Of a stretch of 64,000 nucleotides of DNA, positions 1-10,440 are shown piece after piece. Source of the stretch: Pieris napi (taxonomy: Eukaryota > Arthropoda > Insecta > Lepidoptera > Pieridae); NCBI RefSeq assembly GCF_905475465.1, contig NC_062254.1, forward strand, positions 1,446,001-1,510,000, given 5' to 3'. How positions within the stretch are numbered: position 1 is the stretch's first letter; each line of letters begins with the position of its first letter. A model generated the notes under the pieces. That model searched no databases and was not told the DNA's origin. It saw only the letters and a program-made list of their open reading frames with translations. The translations under genes and the position numbers were made by a program.

Positions 1-671
1 ACTACTGAACCAATTTTGATAATCTGGATAGGACTTTAGTTTCTAGTAGCACACATTGCTTAGACTGTCACAAAGCTGCATATCTCAGCTTAAAACATGA
101 GGCTGCTTAGAAATCTTAGTAAGCAGCAAAGGGTTCTCGGTGATAAAAACTGGTTTTACAATTTTATTTTATTTATATGGATATGATGAATGTTATTATT
201 TATTGACTTCCTTTTTATTTGTAATATCTGTACTTTATCCTATTAATACTATAAACGCGAAAGTTTGTAAGAATGGATGGATGTTTGTTACTATTTCATG
301 TAAAAACTTCTGAATGGATTAATGAAACTTTACAATAATATAGCTTATACATCATAATAACACATAGGCTACAATTTATAAAGTTATTGCGTGAATTGTC
401 CAAAATATCAAGTGGGATAATATCTACCACCTGCAAGCTATTCTGGCGTGCGTTACCAAAACCGCCAGAGTCACATGTACGTAATGTATGATGGAAATGT
501 TTATCTTAAATAGTCAAAGCTTTTTTCTACGACACGAAATATTAATCATAGGCAGACGAAGTCGCGGGCACCATTACTAGTGTGTATAATGGTATTATGA
601 TATTTTCAGTATTTGTGTATTGTGAACCGACTGTTTGTGCATAGATAAAAAGAATAATAGTAATAACTCAC
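1..671. other. Downstream flank of akirin
   Basis: Apart from the dispersed repeat at 244-512, this is AT-rich sequence with no convincing coding region. It should hold intron, and possibly the last coding bases, of akirin. The only in-window acceptor of the right phase (near 111, minus) would give PSYF then stop, not the family ending PSYLS, so it is not adopted. Confidence 0.5.
244..512 (+). repeat. Dispersed repeat, lep1/Helitron-like end
   Basis: This begins ATAAACGCGAAAGTTTGTAAG followed by GATGGATGGATGTTTGTTAC, the typical start of lepidopteran lep1/Helitron-like repeats. The same sequence appears in opposite orientation at about 41166-41437 with high identity over the whole length, including ACAATAATATAGCTTATAC and the CTGGCGTGC segment near the far end. 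Confidence 0.75.
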
Positions 672-3302
672 AGCTGGGCACAAGATCTTGATGCATGTGA
701 TGTTCGGCGTCCATCCCGAGCGGCATGCACGTGGCAGGCGGCGGTCGGCTCTGCACCTGTTACGACATATTCAATTTAACTCTACTCCACAGTGCTATGG
801 AGATCCTTTAGTATCCTTTAAAAATTTCTTGAAGCGTTATGCTCGCTATGCGCATTGTGTGTCCTTGATCAGTTTCATTAAACGCCAGTGGAAAGATTTC
901 TTTGAACATACAACATAATAAACTTTGAAGACCTTTTTGGTCTGACAAGATAGTACTGCTTTGGATTTGCTGCAAATTACAAGATAAGTTGCAGTCAAAC
1001 ACAATGATTGCAAGGTTGTGGGGCTTCATACTCTTTAAAAGCTTGCTCGATTCAATTAAATGTAACAGTTCAAATCTTTATTGTTCTATAAAACATAAAT
1101 TTAATTGTGCAGAATCTTGGTTTAGTTTTAGTACCTTGATGCATATTTCTTAAAAGATGTTAGATTTTTGGTTTATTCAATCCCTACTTCTTTAATAGTA
1201 TTATAGTTCACATCTTGTCACATAAAAGCAGTCGAAACTCGTAGGTCTCTGTTACGTTTAATATATTTGTTATTTTTACTTAAAGTACTCACCTGATCCA
1301 GGTTAAAGCACACAAAGGCCTGGTACTGCTCGTGAAGCTTAGTACTCAGAGCAGACTCGTACTCGGCGCGGAGAGCCGCCTCCTGCTCGCGGAGCATGCG
1401 CTCGCAAATCATACGCACCTGTGGGTTATCAAGAAAATAAAAGTTAAATTTTCATATCTCACAATATTAAGATATTGCTTGAGTACTGAGAATATATTAG
1501 ATACCATAATCACTATAGCTGCACAAGAAGCAATGATGTGAGTTAGTAAACTTAAAATACTACAGGGAACAATATAAAACATTGGTCACGCTAAAAAATA
1601 TTTTGAATATTGAGTACAGCACAGCTATAAACTTACTTGTTTGAATGTGAATAGTGCTCTGTGTTTAATGGTGCGTCCCTTCTCGGAATGAGCAGATCCA
1701 TGTGGTGGAGAAGCATCTCCCTCGCTGCCACTGGAGCTTGAGCAGGCAGCAGCGCCAGATACCATACGCAGTTGGCGACGACGATGTAAGCGAATAATCT
1801 CATCGTAAATCTCCTGCGCCATACGCTCTGAAATAACAGTTGTTACCACAAATTTTACATAAAACCACCCCACACAAAAATATGAAAACATGGTAAATTC
1901 AAGAGTTAATTCAGATGAGTTTTAATCTTGTATAATACAAAAACTTCTCAATTGTGTAAGCAAAGTATGGTTTGAAATGTTAATGCTAAGACATTTAGGT
2001 GAAACTGTAACTAATAAAGTAAAACCCTAAAAGTTTGTAAAATCAATATTCTACATCATATTTAGCACAACTGAGACAATTTCAACCATGAAAATGAGTT
2101 ATTGATTTCTTCTTTTCTGTTTTGGGTAAAAAAATATGACACTTTATTAAATACACACAAACATTATACTTGGAAGTATTATAGGTAGATAACCATGAAA
2201 TTTTTTTAGACTAATGATAATAGTTATGTATTAATGATAGTAGAAAATGAAATATATTCTAGCAAACTTTCATTATAAAGGTTTTATTAAGAATTCATTC
2301 CATAAAATGATTGCAACAGTACAGAGAAATTTTACAAGGTCCCATTAAAAAGTATAAATTAGTAATGTTTAACCTTACTATTTTCCTTTGCTTTTAAATT
2401 AACCATTCTCTACAGTATTTAGTAGTAGTAAATCACTAAGTGTATAAGACACTAAAAAATACCACAAAACTGACAGTCACACAATGCTGAGGGGCAGACA
2501 TTTTGTGCATCTTTTGCAAAAAGAAATTATCTTATATTGTTACTTTAAAACCTTAATATGTTCAATATGACAAAATATTTATATACTAAGGCAATTTTAA
2601 ATGATTTATACACTAGTACTAAGAAATTACTAGCCTCTTAAAATTTCTCAACAAAGAACAACTACAAATTCTTTCAGCTGGTTTGCTGAACAAGTATGCC
2701 AAATAGCTATTGCTGTTACTAGTCCATTCAGTAAATCTAAACAACAAATCACCCAGAGAAATTAAGATGGTCAAGGCTTAACTACAGAATTGATAATTAA
2801 AATGCACAATAAAGGTTGAAAGCGATTAGGTGTCAATACTAAAAGCAATAATTGAGAAAACCAGTTTAATATTAAGCATTGCAAGATTTTTTCAAACATT
2901 CTTTGTTAGATCAAACTTTTCACTTAATAAAAAAACAATACGGGCAAAACGCCCAACGGTCATTGCTACCTGTCTCACTCTTTCACGATAAAAAAAACAT
3001 GAATAATAACATCGATAATATTACAGCTGATTCCTTAGATATAATTTTAAGCTAACACTCAAACTTACGCATTCATGGAAAGAAATAAGTCGTTGAGTTC
3101 CAAAAACGTTAACAAAAATAAACAAACCTGGAGTCATTTTCACAGATGCACTAAGTGTTTCTCCAAATACTCCGGTTTTAGACTCAACTCGTACACTTGT
3201 ACTAGGACTTGTACTTGAGCTTGCAGCCAAAGGGGAACATCTACGCCTTTTAGCAGGCTGAGCTTCCCACTCCAAGTTCCTTTTAAGAGTTGCACACGCC
3301 AT
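672..3302 (-). CDS. akirin: Akirin, nuclear transcription cofactor (3' end incomplete)
   Basis: Four coding exons on the minus strand: 3302-3128, 1827-1637, 1418-1293 and 756-672. All have GT/AG borders and one frame is kept (192 residues plus one base). The N-terminus MACATLKRNLEWE is the akirin signature, followed by a basic nuclear localisation patch AKRRRCSP. Exon 2 reads ERMAQEIYDEIIRLHRRRQL, then a Ser-rich stretch and ALFTFKQ. Exon 3 carries the conserved VRMICERMLREQE helix and EQYQAFVCF. In this family akirin is a small nuclear protein that links transcription factors such as Relish/NF-kB and Twist to chromatin remodelling, and it is needed for insect innate immune gene expression. 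Exon 4 ends VPS plus a T followed by gtgagt. Akirins usually end PSYLS, so a tiny last exon is expected further left, probably outside the window. Akirin identity is very secure; the exon 4 acceptor (756 rather than 750) is chosen by homology. Confidence 0.93.
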
Positions 3303-3852
3303 TTTCTTTTTACGCCCAACGTACTTTGACTAATGACTATACGGTTTAATTTATATTTATCACAATAAGAGATTTCTACAAAAATATAGTAATATCCTAA
3401 CAAAAAACTTTAACAAAATTTGAAAATAACTAAGATTAAAACAATATTATAAAGGATTCGAATTGATATTTCGGATTTTTGAACAAAATTTAACACAGCT
3501 CCCTTCTTGTATTCTCGAGATCCAAAAATCCAAAACAATCTTCACAGCTTACGTCAACGTCATAATTTACAGCGACGGGGACCATAGACATCAGTTGAGA
3601 ATTGAGATAAGCATACCTACATAAAAGACAGATAATAACCATAGACGTTGTACAAGTATAATAGAGTCTGGCTAATGAAAGAAAATAACGAAAAAGTGCG
3701 GCAAAATCTAAAAAAAAATTAATATGGTATCCCTAAAAGTTTGATATATTTTGTGGATTAAACTTACTTGATACTGATTTTATTTTATTATTTTTACATT
3801 TATAGTAACTGTATTTCTATGAAATTAAATACTACATGTATTTAGTCTTTTA
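3303..3852. other. Upstream region of akirin
   Basis: Non-coding flank just 5' of the akirin start, expected to hold its 5' UTR and promoter. An ACGTCAACGTCATAA cluster near 3551-3565 resembles CRE-type sites, but this is suggestive only. No coding sequence is visible. Confidence 0.35.
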
Positions 3853-4058
3853 CTATTGATACTTAAAATGACTAGCAATGCATGGATAACTAAAACTATA
3901 TTTATTATAAAACACAACTTTATTCGTAATAATAAAAATCAGATTCCAAAAAAATTGCGATTGATTCTGGGATTTTATTCTATCTTTCTGCTCTAAATCA
4001 GTGAGCTTACCAATAGTTCTCACTATTGCATCGACTCTTTCTACATCCTCCAGATTTT
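3853..4058 (-). CDS. Possible terminal exon of an unrecognised gene
   Basis: After a good acceptor (tttcgcag ending at 4059) the minus strand is open to a TAG at 3853. The first part looks protein-like (LEDVERVDAIVRTIGKLTDL, then acid/base-rich residues). The later part is AT-rich and hydrophobic and may not be coding. A second donor-like site (GTAAGC) lies inside, so the exon could instead be internal and end near VRTI. The family is not recognised. Upstream exons, if real, would lie beyond the LINE inserted at 4363-10083. Low confidence. Confidence 0.25.
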
Positions 4059-4157
4059 CTGCGAAAGCAACGAAATATTCTATCAAATAAAACAATGCTT
4101 AGGCTGATAATATTCGGAAAAAATATATAATAGAAAAAAAAAGAAGCATATTCTAAA

Positions 4158-4247
4158 CTAAGAAATTCATTTTTTTTTAAATTTATTTATAAGCCAAAAT
4201 ACAAAGTCCTTTGGCACAAATATAGAATTAAAAGTCTAAGAAATTCA
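4158..4247 (-). mobile_element. Very short 5'-truncated retroposed LINE tail with target duplication
   Basis: A 66-bp insert (4170-4235) is bounded by the 12-bp direct repeat CTAAGAAATTCA at 4158-4169 and 4236-4247. On the minus strand it reads through GCCAAAGGACTTTG and GGCTTATAAATAAATTT to a poly(A) end, like a LINE 3' terminus. It is read as an almost completely 5'-truncated retrotransposition event. Confidence 0.7.
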
Positions 4248-4557
4248 ATGACATTCTGTGTTGCCATCCGTAAGTTTTCAAATAATAGAGGAGAAAACTG
4301 TCAAATTTTGCCACTAGGAGCGCTGGTATCGCTTGACTCATAACAAATGCAAACAAACGTCAGAAAAAAGCGCGGGAAACTTCGTTCATGGTAGACGTAT
4401 TTTTCACGGTGTTGAATATTTAATTTAATTTTACTAGTTAAAACGCAGAGGATAAGCTGGTAGTTTTAATTTTTGTATTATATGTAATCTTTATATCATA
4501 TTTGTGTATAGTGTCATCGTGTAGTCGGTAAGTTTTTGTAATTTCTGTAAATATTGT

Positions 4558-6276
4558 ATGAACAAGCCCCCCGATCTAGGTCGGGGGGATGATGGCCTTG
4601 TTGGCTTGAATCTCCCTGTGGGATCAAATGTATCTGTTGGTTCACAAGATGAATTTGACAAAATGGATACCGATTGTTCGGTATCATCTCAAACAGGTGA
4701 AGGAAGTCGTAAACGAACACGTTATTTGCGCCTTTGTCGGCAATGTACGAAAATTAAGAAAAAGAAAGGTAGTGGTTCTAGCGGTGATTACTGTCAGTGC
4801 GAAAGCTTATGCAATGTAGAAGATGAGTCAATGTTAATTAAAAAGGTTACTTCAAAACCTATATCTCAATCCACGTCATCTCCACACTTGCAAAATAATA
4901 ATAATTCACATAGCACATCCTCTCGACCATCAACATCTTACACGGAAAATTCAAATATCTCTCAAGACTCTAACGCGGGAAATTTAAACAACACCACAAC
5001 TTCAGTAACCAATACGGACCCCCGTTCGATTGGCCGTACTGAATATGTTTCTACCGATGTTTCCCCTTATTTTATACATGTTCAACGTATTCAAAGTTCA
5101 CCTGACGACGGGACCATTCTCCATCCAATAACATTTGGCAATTTTTTAAAGCAGAACAAATTTAATAATATTATTCCCGGAAGTGTAAAGCGTATAGGAA
5201 GAAACAGGTGCGTAGTTGGCTTTTCCGATTATAAAGACGCCAATAATTTTCTTAACTGCAATCTTTTGGAAACGAAAAAGTTAAAAGCCTTCATTCCCAC
5301 TTTCAGCGTAACAAGAATGGGTCTAGTTCGCGGGGTCCCTGTAGATTGGAGTGTAGAGGAAGTTCAACAAAATGTATCCGTACCTATAGGCTGCGGCAAA
5401 ATACTTAAAATAAGACGTTTGAATCGCAAGGTAAAAATTAATGACTCGGTTTCTTGGAAACCCTCTGAATCAGTTGTAATAACATTTGATGGGCAAGTTT
5501 TACCAAAAAGGATTTTCATGTGCTATAATGCTCTTCCAGTAGAAATATATATTTATCCTACCATACAATGCTATAAATGCTGCCGTTATGGTCATACCAA
5601 AGTTCAATGTCGTTCTAAGACTCCAATATGTTATAACTGTGGAGGTCAACATGCAGGTGTATCATGTGACAGGTCAGATAAAGATCCTCTGTACTGTGTA
5701 ATGTGTGAAGTCGAAGGGTCCCATTCAGCGATAGATAAGTCATGTCCAGAATTTGTGAGACAGACAGAAATCAAAGTTAAAATGGCTCAGAGCTGCATGT
5801 CTTATGCCGAAGCCAGTAAATATTTTTCTTCTATTAAGCCTTCATACGCAGATGCATTAAGTTCAACAATTCCGGAAGTACCAAAACCCGTATATTCTTC
5901 CGCAGCGAAGTCTGTATCTCGTAATAATTCTACTAATGCCTCAAATAAAAAGACAATATTCTTAAAACCTCGCTCTCCTCGTAAACCACAACATGGTTAT
6001 GATCGTGTTGCTCATTATAATGTTTTAAAAGATTTCCAAGTTCCAGAGCCTAAAAATGGCAGTGCTCTGGTTGGACACAAAAATAAAGAAGAAGAAAAAT
6101 CTGATGTATTAGAAATGATACTAGCATTATTAACTAGTTTAATAAACTCAAACTTATTGAAACCGTCCCACGTTGCCTCTATTAATGAAAAAATTAAATC
6201 AGTTAATGTTATTAAAAATAATGGATTCCAAGATAATTCAATGGAATTGCAGGAGTGTTGTTCCAAAGAAACATGA
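4558..6276 (+). CDS. LINE ORF1, gag-like RNA-binding protein
   Basis: A 572-residue protein. The N-terminal third is polar and low in complexity, with a basic stretch KIKKKKG. The middle (about 170-320) resembles the RNA-binding core of insect LINE gag proteins. From about residue 338 come three zinc knuckles: CYKCCRYGHTKVQC, CYNCGGQHAGVSC and a longer CVMCEVEGSHSAIDKSC form. The C-terminal part is Ser/Lys-rich. Proteins of this type coat the element RNA and carry it to its target. The ATG at 4558 is the first of a long open frame and is followed within 7 bases by a GC-rich hairpin (4567-4588). ORF2 begins inside this frame at 6221. No stops or frameshifts. Confidence 0.9.
   Translation: MNKPPDLGRGDDGLVGLNLPVGSNVSVGSQDEFDKMDTDCSVSSQTGEGSRKRTRYLRLCRQCTKIKKKKGSGSSGDYCQCESLCNVEDESMLIKKVTSKPISQSTSSPHLQNNNNSHSTSSRPSTSYTENSNISQDSNAGNLNNTTTSVTNTDPRSIGRTEYVSTDVSPYFIHVQRIQSSPDDGTILHPITFGNFLKQNKFNNIIPGSVKRIGRNRCVVGFSDYKDANNFLNCNLLETKKLKAFIPTFSVTRMGLVRGVPVDWSVEEVQQNVSVPIGCGKILKIRRLNRKVKINDSVSWKPSESVVITFDGQVLPKRIFMCYNALPVEIYIYPTIQCYKCCRYGHTKVQCRSKTPICYNCGGQHAGVSCDRSDKDPLYCVMCEVEGSHSAIDKSCPEFVRQTEIKVKMAQSCMSYAEASKYFSSIKPSYADALSSTIPEVPKPVYSSAAKSVSRNNSTNASNKKTIFLKPRSPRKPQHGYDRVAHYNVLKDFQVPEPKNGSALVGHKNKEEEKSDVLEMILALLTSLINSNLLKPSHVASINEKIKSVNVIKNNGFQDNSMELQECCSKET
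4567..4588 (+). promoter_or_regulatory. GC-rich hairpin just after the ORF1 start codon
   Basis: CCCCCCGA pairs perfectly with TCGGGGGG across a 6-base loop (TCTAGG). The stem starts 6 bases after the ATG of ORF1 in otherwise AT-rich DNA, so it would form a very stable RNA hairpin in the coding sequence. A hairpin shortly downstream of an AUG can pause scanning ribosomes and strengthen start choice; that role here is inference. Confidence 0.6.
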
Positions 6277-9200
6277 TTTGATATATTTGATAAATAAACA
6301 TTCTCCCGTTGTTGTCGCGTTATCTGAAACGTGGTTGAAGCCAGGGTACCTATTAAGGATCCCAGGATATACCTGCTTGCGTGATGATAGATTTGATGGC
6401 CATGGTGGCGTAGCGTTACTTGTCAGGAACTCAATTAATTTTTCTGAAATAGCGTTTTCTTCATTAATCTCTAATGATGCCATTAATATTGTCGGCATAA
6501 AAATTGATAATATTTCTATAGTTTCCATTTACCTAGCTCGTTCCTCTTTTGTTATTCTCAATAGCGTTAATAATTTACTTTCTTCACTTAGTCGTCCATT
6601 CCTTCTATTGGGTGACTTTAACTCTCATCACCAAATGTTTGGTTGTGGCACTACTGACTCCAATGGTGTACGTTTAGTTGAAATATTAGATTTACATAAT
6701 TTGTGTTTACTTAATACTGGCTCACCAACCAGACGTACAAAGCCTAATGAAAAGCTTAGCGCGGTTGACTTATCAATTTGTACTCCAGATCTTGCTTCTT
6801 CTCGTTCTTGGTACACTTCATCATCTACTTTTGGCAGTGATCATTTCCCGATTATCATATCCTCACCTATTAGACGCTCTCCTTATCAAAAACGACAACC
6901 TCGTGTGAAATATAAATTAAATAATGCTGATTGGCTTGCATTTAAAATCCTTGTCGAATCTAAAATAAATGATTTGCCTGAATTAGTTAGCGGTGGTGAG
7001 ACCAATTCCTCTAAAGCTTTGGCTACATGTTTAATAGAATCTGCCGATCAGATTTTTTCTGTCAAACGAAATCCGTCTAATAAGATTCCTTTTCCTCCAT
7101 GGTGGGATAGAGAATGTATGGTTGCTGTAAGCAGAAGAAAGGAAGCTGAGAGAGTCTATGCTGAGGACATGTCCAATGAAAATTTAGATATTCTCAATGA
7201 AGTTATTAGTACCACACGTAAATTCCTCAGAGATAAAAAGCAGGCAGGCTGGAAAAAATTTTGTACTTCTTTATCTCCTTCTACGTGCCCTTCAGAAGTT
7301 TGGACAAGTATTAAACGTTTTCGATCTGCTTTCAAAGAATCTTTATCATCGTCTTCACTTCCCCCTTTTTTAACAAATGCCTTTTTAGACAGATTAGCTC
7401 CTCCATCAGCTGCTGAATCGATCTACTTTCCTTTGGAATCGTCTTTGATAGATGACACTTCCTCTTTAAACTCTCCTTTTTCATTACATGAATTGAAAGG
7501 TGTGCTTTCACATGTTAAAGATTCATCTCCTGGTCAGGATGGTATTATGTACTCATTTTTATCTCATCTTGGTGATACTGCCTTAATGTATTTTTTAAAT
7601 TTAATAAACTCCGTCATGGTCACAGGTAATATTCCTGAAACATGGAAGTCTCAAGAAGTTATAGCGATTAAAAAACCTAACAAACCTACCAATGATGTTG
7701 CCTCATATAGGCCTATTGCGTTGTCCTCCGTTTTAACTAAAATTGCTGAACACCTTGTGAAGAATCGTTTGGAATGGTTTATAGAAAACAATAATTTAAT
7801 AGCCAATAGTCAATACGGTTTTCGGAAGTCAAAATCTACAATAGACAATTTAGCTATATTGACCACAGATATTCGCATAGCTTTTTCGCGTGATGAAGAT
7901 ATTGTTGCTGCCTTTTTGGACATCTCTGCCGCCTATGATAATGTGAACATTTCTATTCTACAACGCAAATTATTAGAGCTACAGGTTCCTACGTTATTAA
8001 TACGTTTTATCATCAATTTACTATCATGCAGATACATATCATTAATCGTTCAGAAAGATGGTAATATTACCGAGTTAAAGCGTACAGTTTTTAAAGGCCT
8101 TCCCCAAGGTTCGGTACTAAGCCCACTTTTATATAATATTTACACGTATGATTTAGAACTATCTATAAATTCCCATATAAATGTGCTACAATATGCAGAT
8201 GATCTTCTTTTTTATTCCGTTGATAAATCTGTGGTTAAGGCTTGCAATTCCATGTCTAGTTCACTTAATTGTCTTAATATCTGGTTAGTTAAAAATGACC
8301 TAGATCTATCAGTTTCCAAAAGTTCTATAGTCGTATTTTCCAAAAAACGCACAACTCCTATAATAAATGTGACCTTCAATGGTCAATCTTTGCCACTCCA
8401 AACGAAAATTAAATTTTTAGGAGTTATATTGGATTCAAAATTGTCTGGACTTGCCCATTATGAACATGTTGTTATGAAATGTGCACAGCTGCTTAACATC
8501 ATGAAATGCCTTTCAGGTGTATGGTGGGGTGCTCATCCGTTTTCTATGAAACTTGTGTATAACGCTCTTATAAGATCTGTTTTAGATTATGGCACATTTC
8601 TCTTAGATGGAGGAAGTGTCTTGGGAAGTCAAAAACTTGATGTCATTCAGTCAAAAGCTTTGAGAATTGTGACAGGAGTAATGAAATCAAGCCCATCCAA
8701 TGCTTTACAAGTAGAATGCTGCGATCCTCCTTTAAAATTAAGAAGGCAATTTTTAAGTGATCGATTCTTGTTCAAATCTATGCAGTTTTCTAACCACCCT
8801 CTACATGGAAGGCTGCATGAATTGAACAATATTATTTATACATCCCGTTACTGGCGTCACAAATCATTACCATGTCTAATAATAAGTTTTCGTAAATTTT
8901 TAACATTACACAGCCGCATTCATCGATCTCCATCATTACCCATATTTATGACACAATTCAATTCTTTAATTCTTGATCCGGATATAAGATATAATATAGG
9001 CGTCCGTAAGCAAGATATTCTGGAAACAAATATTCGTTTCATGAGTAGCGTTGAGGAACAAAATTGGGAAGGTTGGGATTATATTTTTACAGATGCCTCT
9101 AAAATCTCTGTTGATGATTGTGTTGGAGTTGGTCTAATTCATTGGCAACATAAAATAATTCAAAAGATTAAACTTCCTCCTGAATCCTCGGTTTTTACTG

Positions 9201-9943
9201 GAGAGTGTTTTGCTCTTTTAAAAGCTTTAGAACTAGTTATTTTATTAAAATCTAAAAGTACAATCATATTTTCAGACTCAAAAAGTGCACTACAATCTCT
9301 TGAAAAATTTCCTTTCCAAATGAAACTTTGTTATCCTATTATTTGCGAAATACGTGATAAGCTTTTAATATGTTCTCAAAGAAATTACACCGTTATCTTT
9401 GCATGGATTCCAAGTCACAGTGGAATTAAAGGAAACGAGAAAGCCGATGAGCTTGCTAAAGAAGCTATAAAGGATGGAGACATAGTCCCATACATTAATT
9501 ATTGTCATGATTTAGCTGCTCTTCCGAAAACCCATCTTTGGGAGTCATGGAATGATGTTTGGTTGAGAAGCAGCAAGTTCAAAGGCAAACATTATGCTGA
9601 AATTCAACCCAGGATCCCCAGTAGACCATGGTTCTTTGAGGTTAAAAGTTCTAAAACTGTCACTTCTATCATTTCCAGAATGCGTTTAGGACATGTTTGT
9701 ACACCTCATCATTTAGCAAGGCTTCGTATTATTGATAGTAATATTTGTGAGTGTGGAGAAGATATTGGTGACCTTGACCATATTTTCTTTTCTTGTTCCC
9801 AATATGACCGTACCTCCTTTCTGAATTCTTTACAATCACTTCATGTTCCGTTTCCGACTAAAATCTCCTGCCTTTTGCTTTATCCTTTATTGTATTATAA
9901 TGTATTATCTTCTTTCATAATCTATAATAATATTAAGATGTAA
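6221..9943 (+). CDS. LINE ORF2: endonuclease, reverse transcriptase, RNase H
   Basis: The frame is open from upstream of 6173 without a stop. The ATG at 6221 is preferred because it directly precedes the endonuclease start (DSKIIQWNCRS), giving about 1240 residues. Apurinic-type endonuclease, residues about 1-215: catalytic motifs QWNCRS, LSETWL, LLGDFNSHH and GSDHFPI are intact. Reverse transcriptase, about 450-720: SYRPIALSS, AFLDISAAYDNV, GLPQGSVLSPLLYN and the active site YADD. RNase H, about 945-1085: FTDAS, TGECFAL, FSDSKSAL and IPSHSGIKGNEKADELA. A Cys/His motif CECGEDIGDLDHIFFSC lies near the C-terminus. The protein nicks target DNA and copies the element RNA in place. It is in the +1 frame relative to ORF1 and overlaps it by 56 bases. 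All visible catalytic residues are present. Confidence 0.92.
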   Translation: MDSKIIQWNCRSVVPKKHDLIYLINKHSPVVVALSETWLKPGYLLRIPGYTCLRDDRFDGHGGVALLVRNSINFSEIAFSSLISNDAINIVGIKIDNISIVSIYLARSSFVILNSVNNLLSSLSRPFLLLGDFNSHHQMFGCGTTDSNGVRLVEILDLHNLCLLNTGSPTRRTKPNEKLSAVDLSICTPDLASSRSWYTSSSTFGSDHFPIIISSPIRRSPYQKRQPRVKYKLNNADWLAFKILVESKINDLPELVSGGETNSSKALATCLIESADQIFSVKRNPSNKIPFPPWWDRECMVAVSRRKEAERVYAEDMSNENLDILNEVISTTRKFLRDKKQAGWKKFCTSLSPSTCPSEVWTSIKRFRSAFKESLSSSSLPPFLTNAFLDRLAPPSAAESIYFPLESSLIDDTSSLNSPFSLHELKGVLSHVKDSSPGQDGIMYSFLSHLGDTALMYFLNLINSVMVTGNIPETWKSQEVIAIKKPNKPTNDVASYRPIALSSVLTKIAEHLVKNRLEWFIENNNLIANSQYGFRKSKSTIDNLAILTTDIRIAFSRDEDIVAAFLDISAAYDNVNISILQRKLLELQVPTLLIRFIINLLSCRYISLIVQKDGNITELKRTVFKGLPQGSVLSPLLYNIYTYDLELSINSHINVLQYADDLLFYSVDKSVVKACNSMSSSLNCLNIWLVKNDLDLSVSKSSIVVFSKKRTTPIINVTFNGQSLPLQTKIKFLGVILDSKLSGLAHYEHVVMKCAQLLNIMKCLSGVWWGAHPFSMKLVYNALIRSVLDYGTFLLDGGSVLGSQKLDVIQSKALRIVTGVMKSSPSNALQVECCDPPLKLRRQFLSDRFLFKSMQFSNHPLHGRLHELNNIIYTSRYWRHKSLPCLIISFRKFLTLHSRIHRSPSLPIFMTQFNSLILDPDIRYNIGVRKQDILETNIRFMSSVEEQNWEGWDYIFTDASKISVDDCVGVGLIHWQHKIIQKIKLPPESSVFTGECFALLKALELVILLKSKSTIIFSDSKSALQSLEKFPFQMKLCYPIICEIRDKLLICSQRNYTVIFAWIPSHSGIKGNEKADELAKEAIKDGDIVPYINYCHDLAALPKTHLWESWNDVWLRSSKFKGKHYAEIQPRIPSRPWFFEVKSSKTVTSIISRMRLGHVCTPHHLARLRIIDSNICECGEDIGDLDHIFFSCSQYDRTSFLNSLQSLHVPFPTKISCLLLYPLLYYNVLSSFIIYNNIKM

Positions 9944-10054
9944 TATGTTTATGTACATATTTTATTTTTAACCAGCTTATCCCTTTATTTTTTTTCGCGT
10001 GTAGTTTCCCAACCTTTTACTTGAAACTGGCATAAAGTTAAAGCTGTTGCCATA

Positions 10055-10086
<32 letters not shown>

Positions 10087-10095
10087 CAAACGTCA

Positions 10096-10440
10096 AATCT
10101 CCTACTTTATTATTATAACACAAGATAAAACATTTATTTTCTCCAAAAATGTAAGCTCCTCTACAGGTTTGCATAAACTACTATTAAATTATGATGAATA
10201 TGGTATAGGTACTAAGGTATGTAACAAGTACCTACTGATTATTGTGCATTCATTTTAGGTTGACCACAAGTTCATAGATGTTTGAAAAATACTGCAATCC
10301 CAACTGTTTTCGCATGGAAGAACCCACTACCACAGCAAGTATCGTAATAATATAATTATAGGGGCAGCCAAGTCATTAACATCAGTGGAATTTTGATGTT
10401 AGTTAAATTAAGAAGAAATAAACCTTTTTGAGATGACAAT
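10096..10440. other. Non-coding flank after the LINE
   Basis: AT-rich sequence between the LINE and the Harbinger remnant. No gene, long repeat or RNA gene is recognised. Confidence 0.4.

Larger units (their letters stand above)
4351..10095 (+). mobile_element. Full-length non-LTR retrotransposon (I/Jockey-type with RNase H)
   Basis: The inserted sequence runs from about 4363 to 10083, flanked by the direct repeat AAACAAACGTCA (4351-4362 and 10084-10095). It has a short 5' UTR (about 4363-4557), ORF1 with three CCHC-type zinc knuckles, ORF2 with endonuclease, reverse transcriptase and RNase H, a 3' UTR of about 115 bp, and a poly(A) run at about 10060-10086. ORF1 plus zinc knuckles plus a C-terminal RNase H places it near the I clade of the Jockey/I group; the exact clade needs a tree. 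Both reading frames are uninterrupted and the target duplication is perfect, so the copy looks young and could be mobile. Confidence 0.93.
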
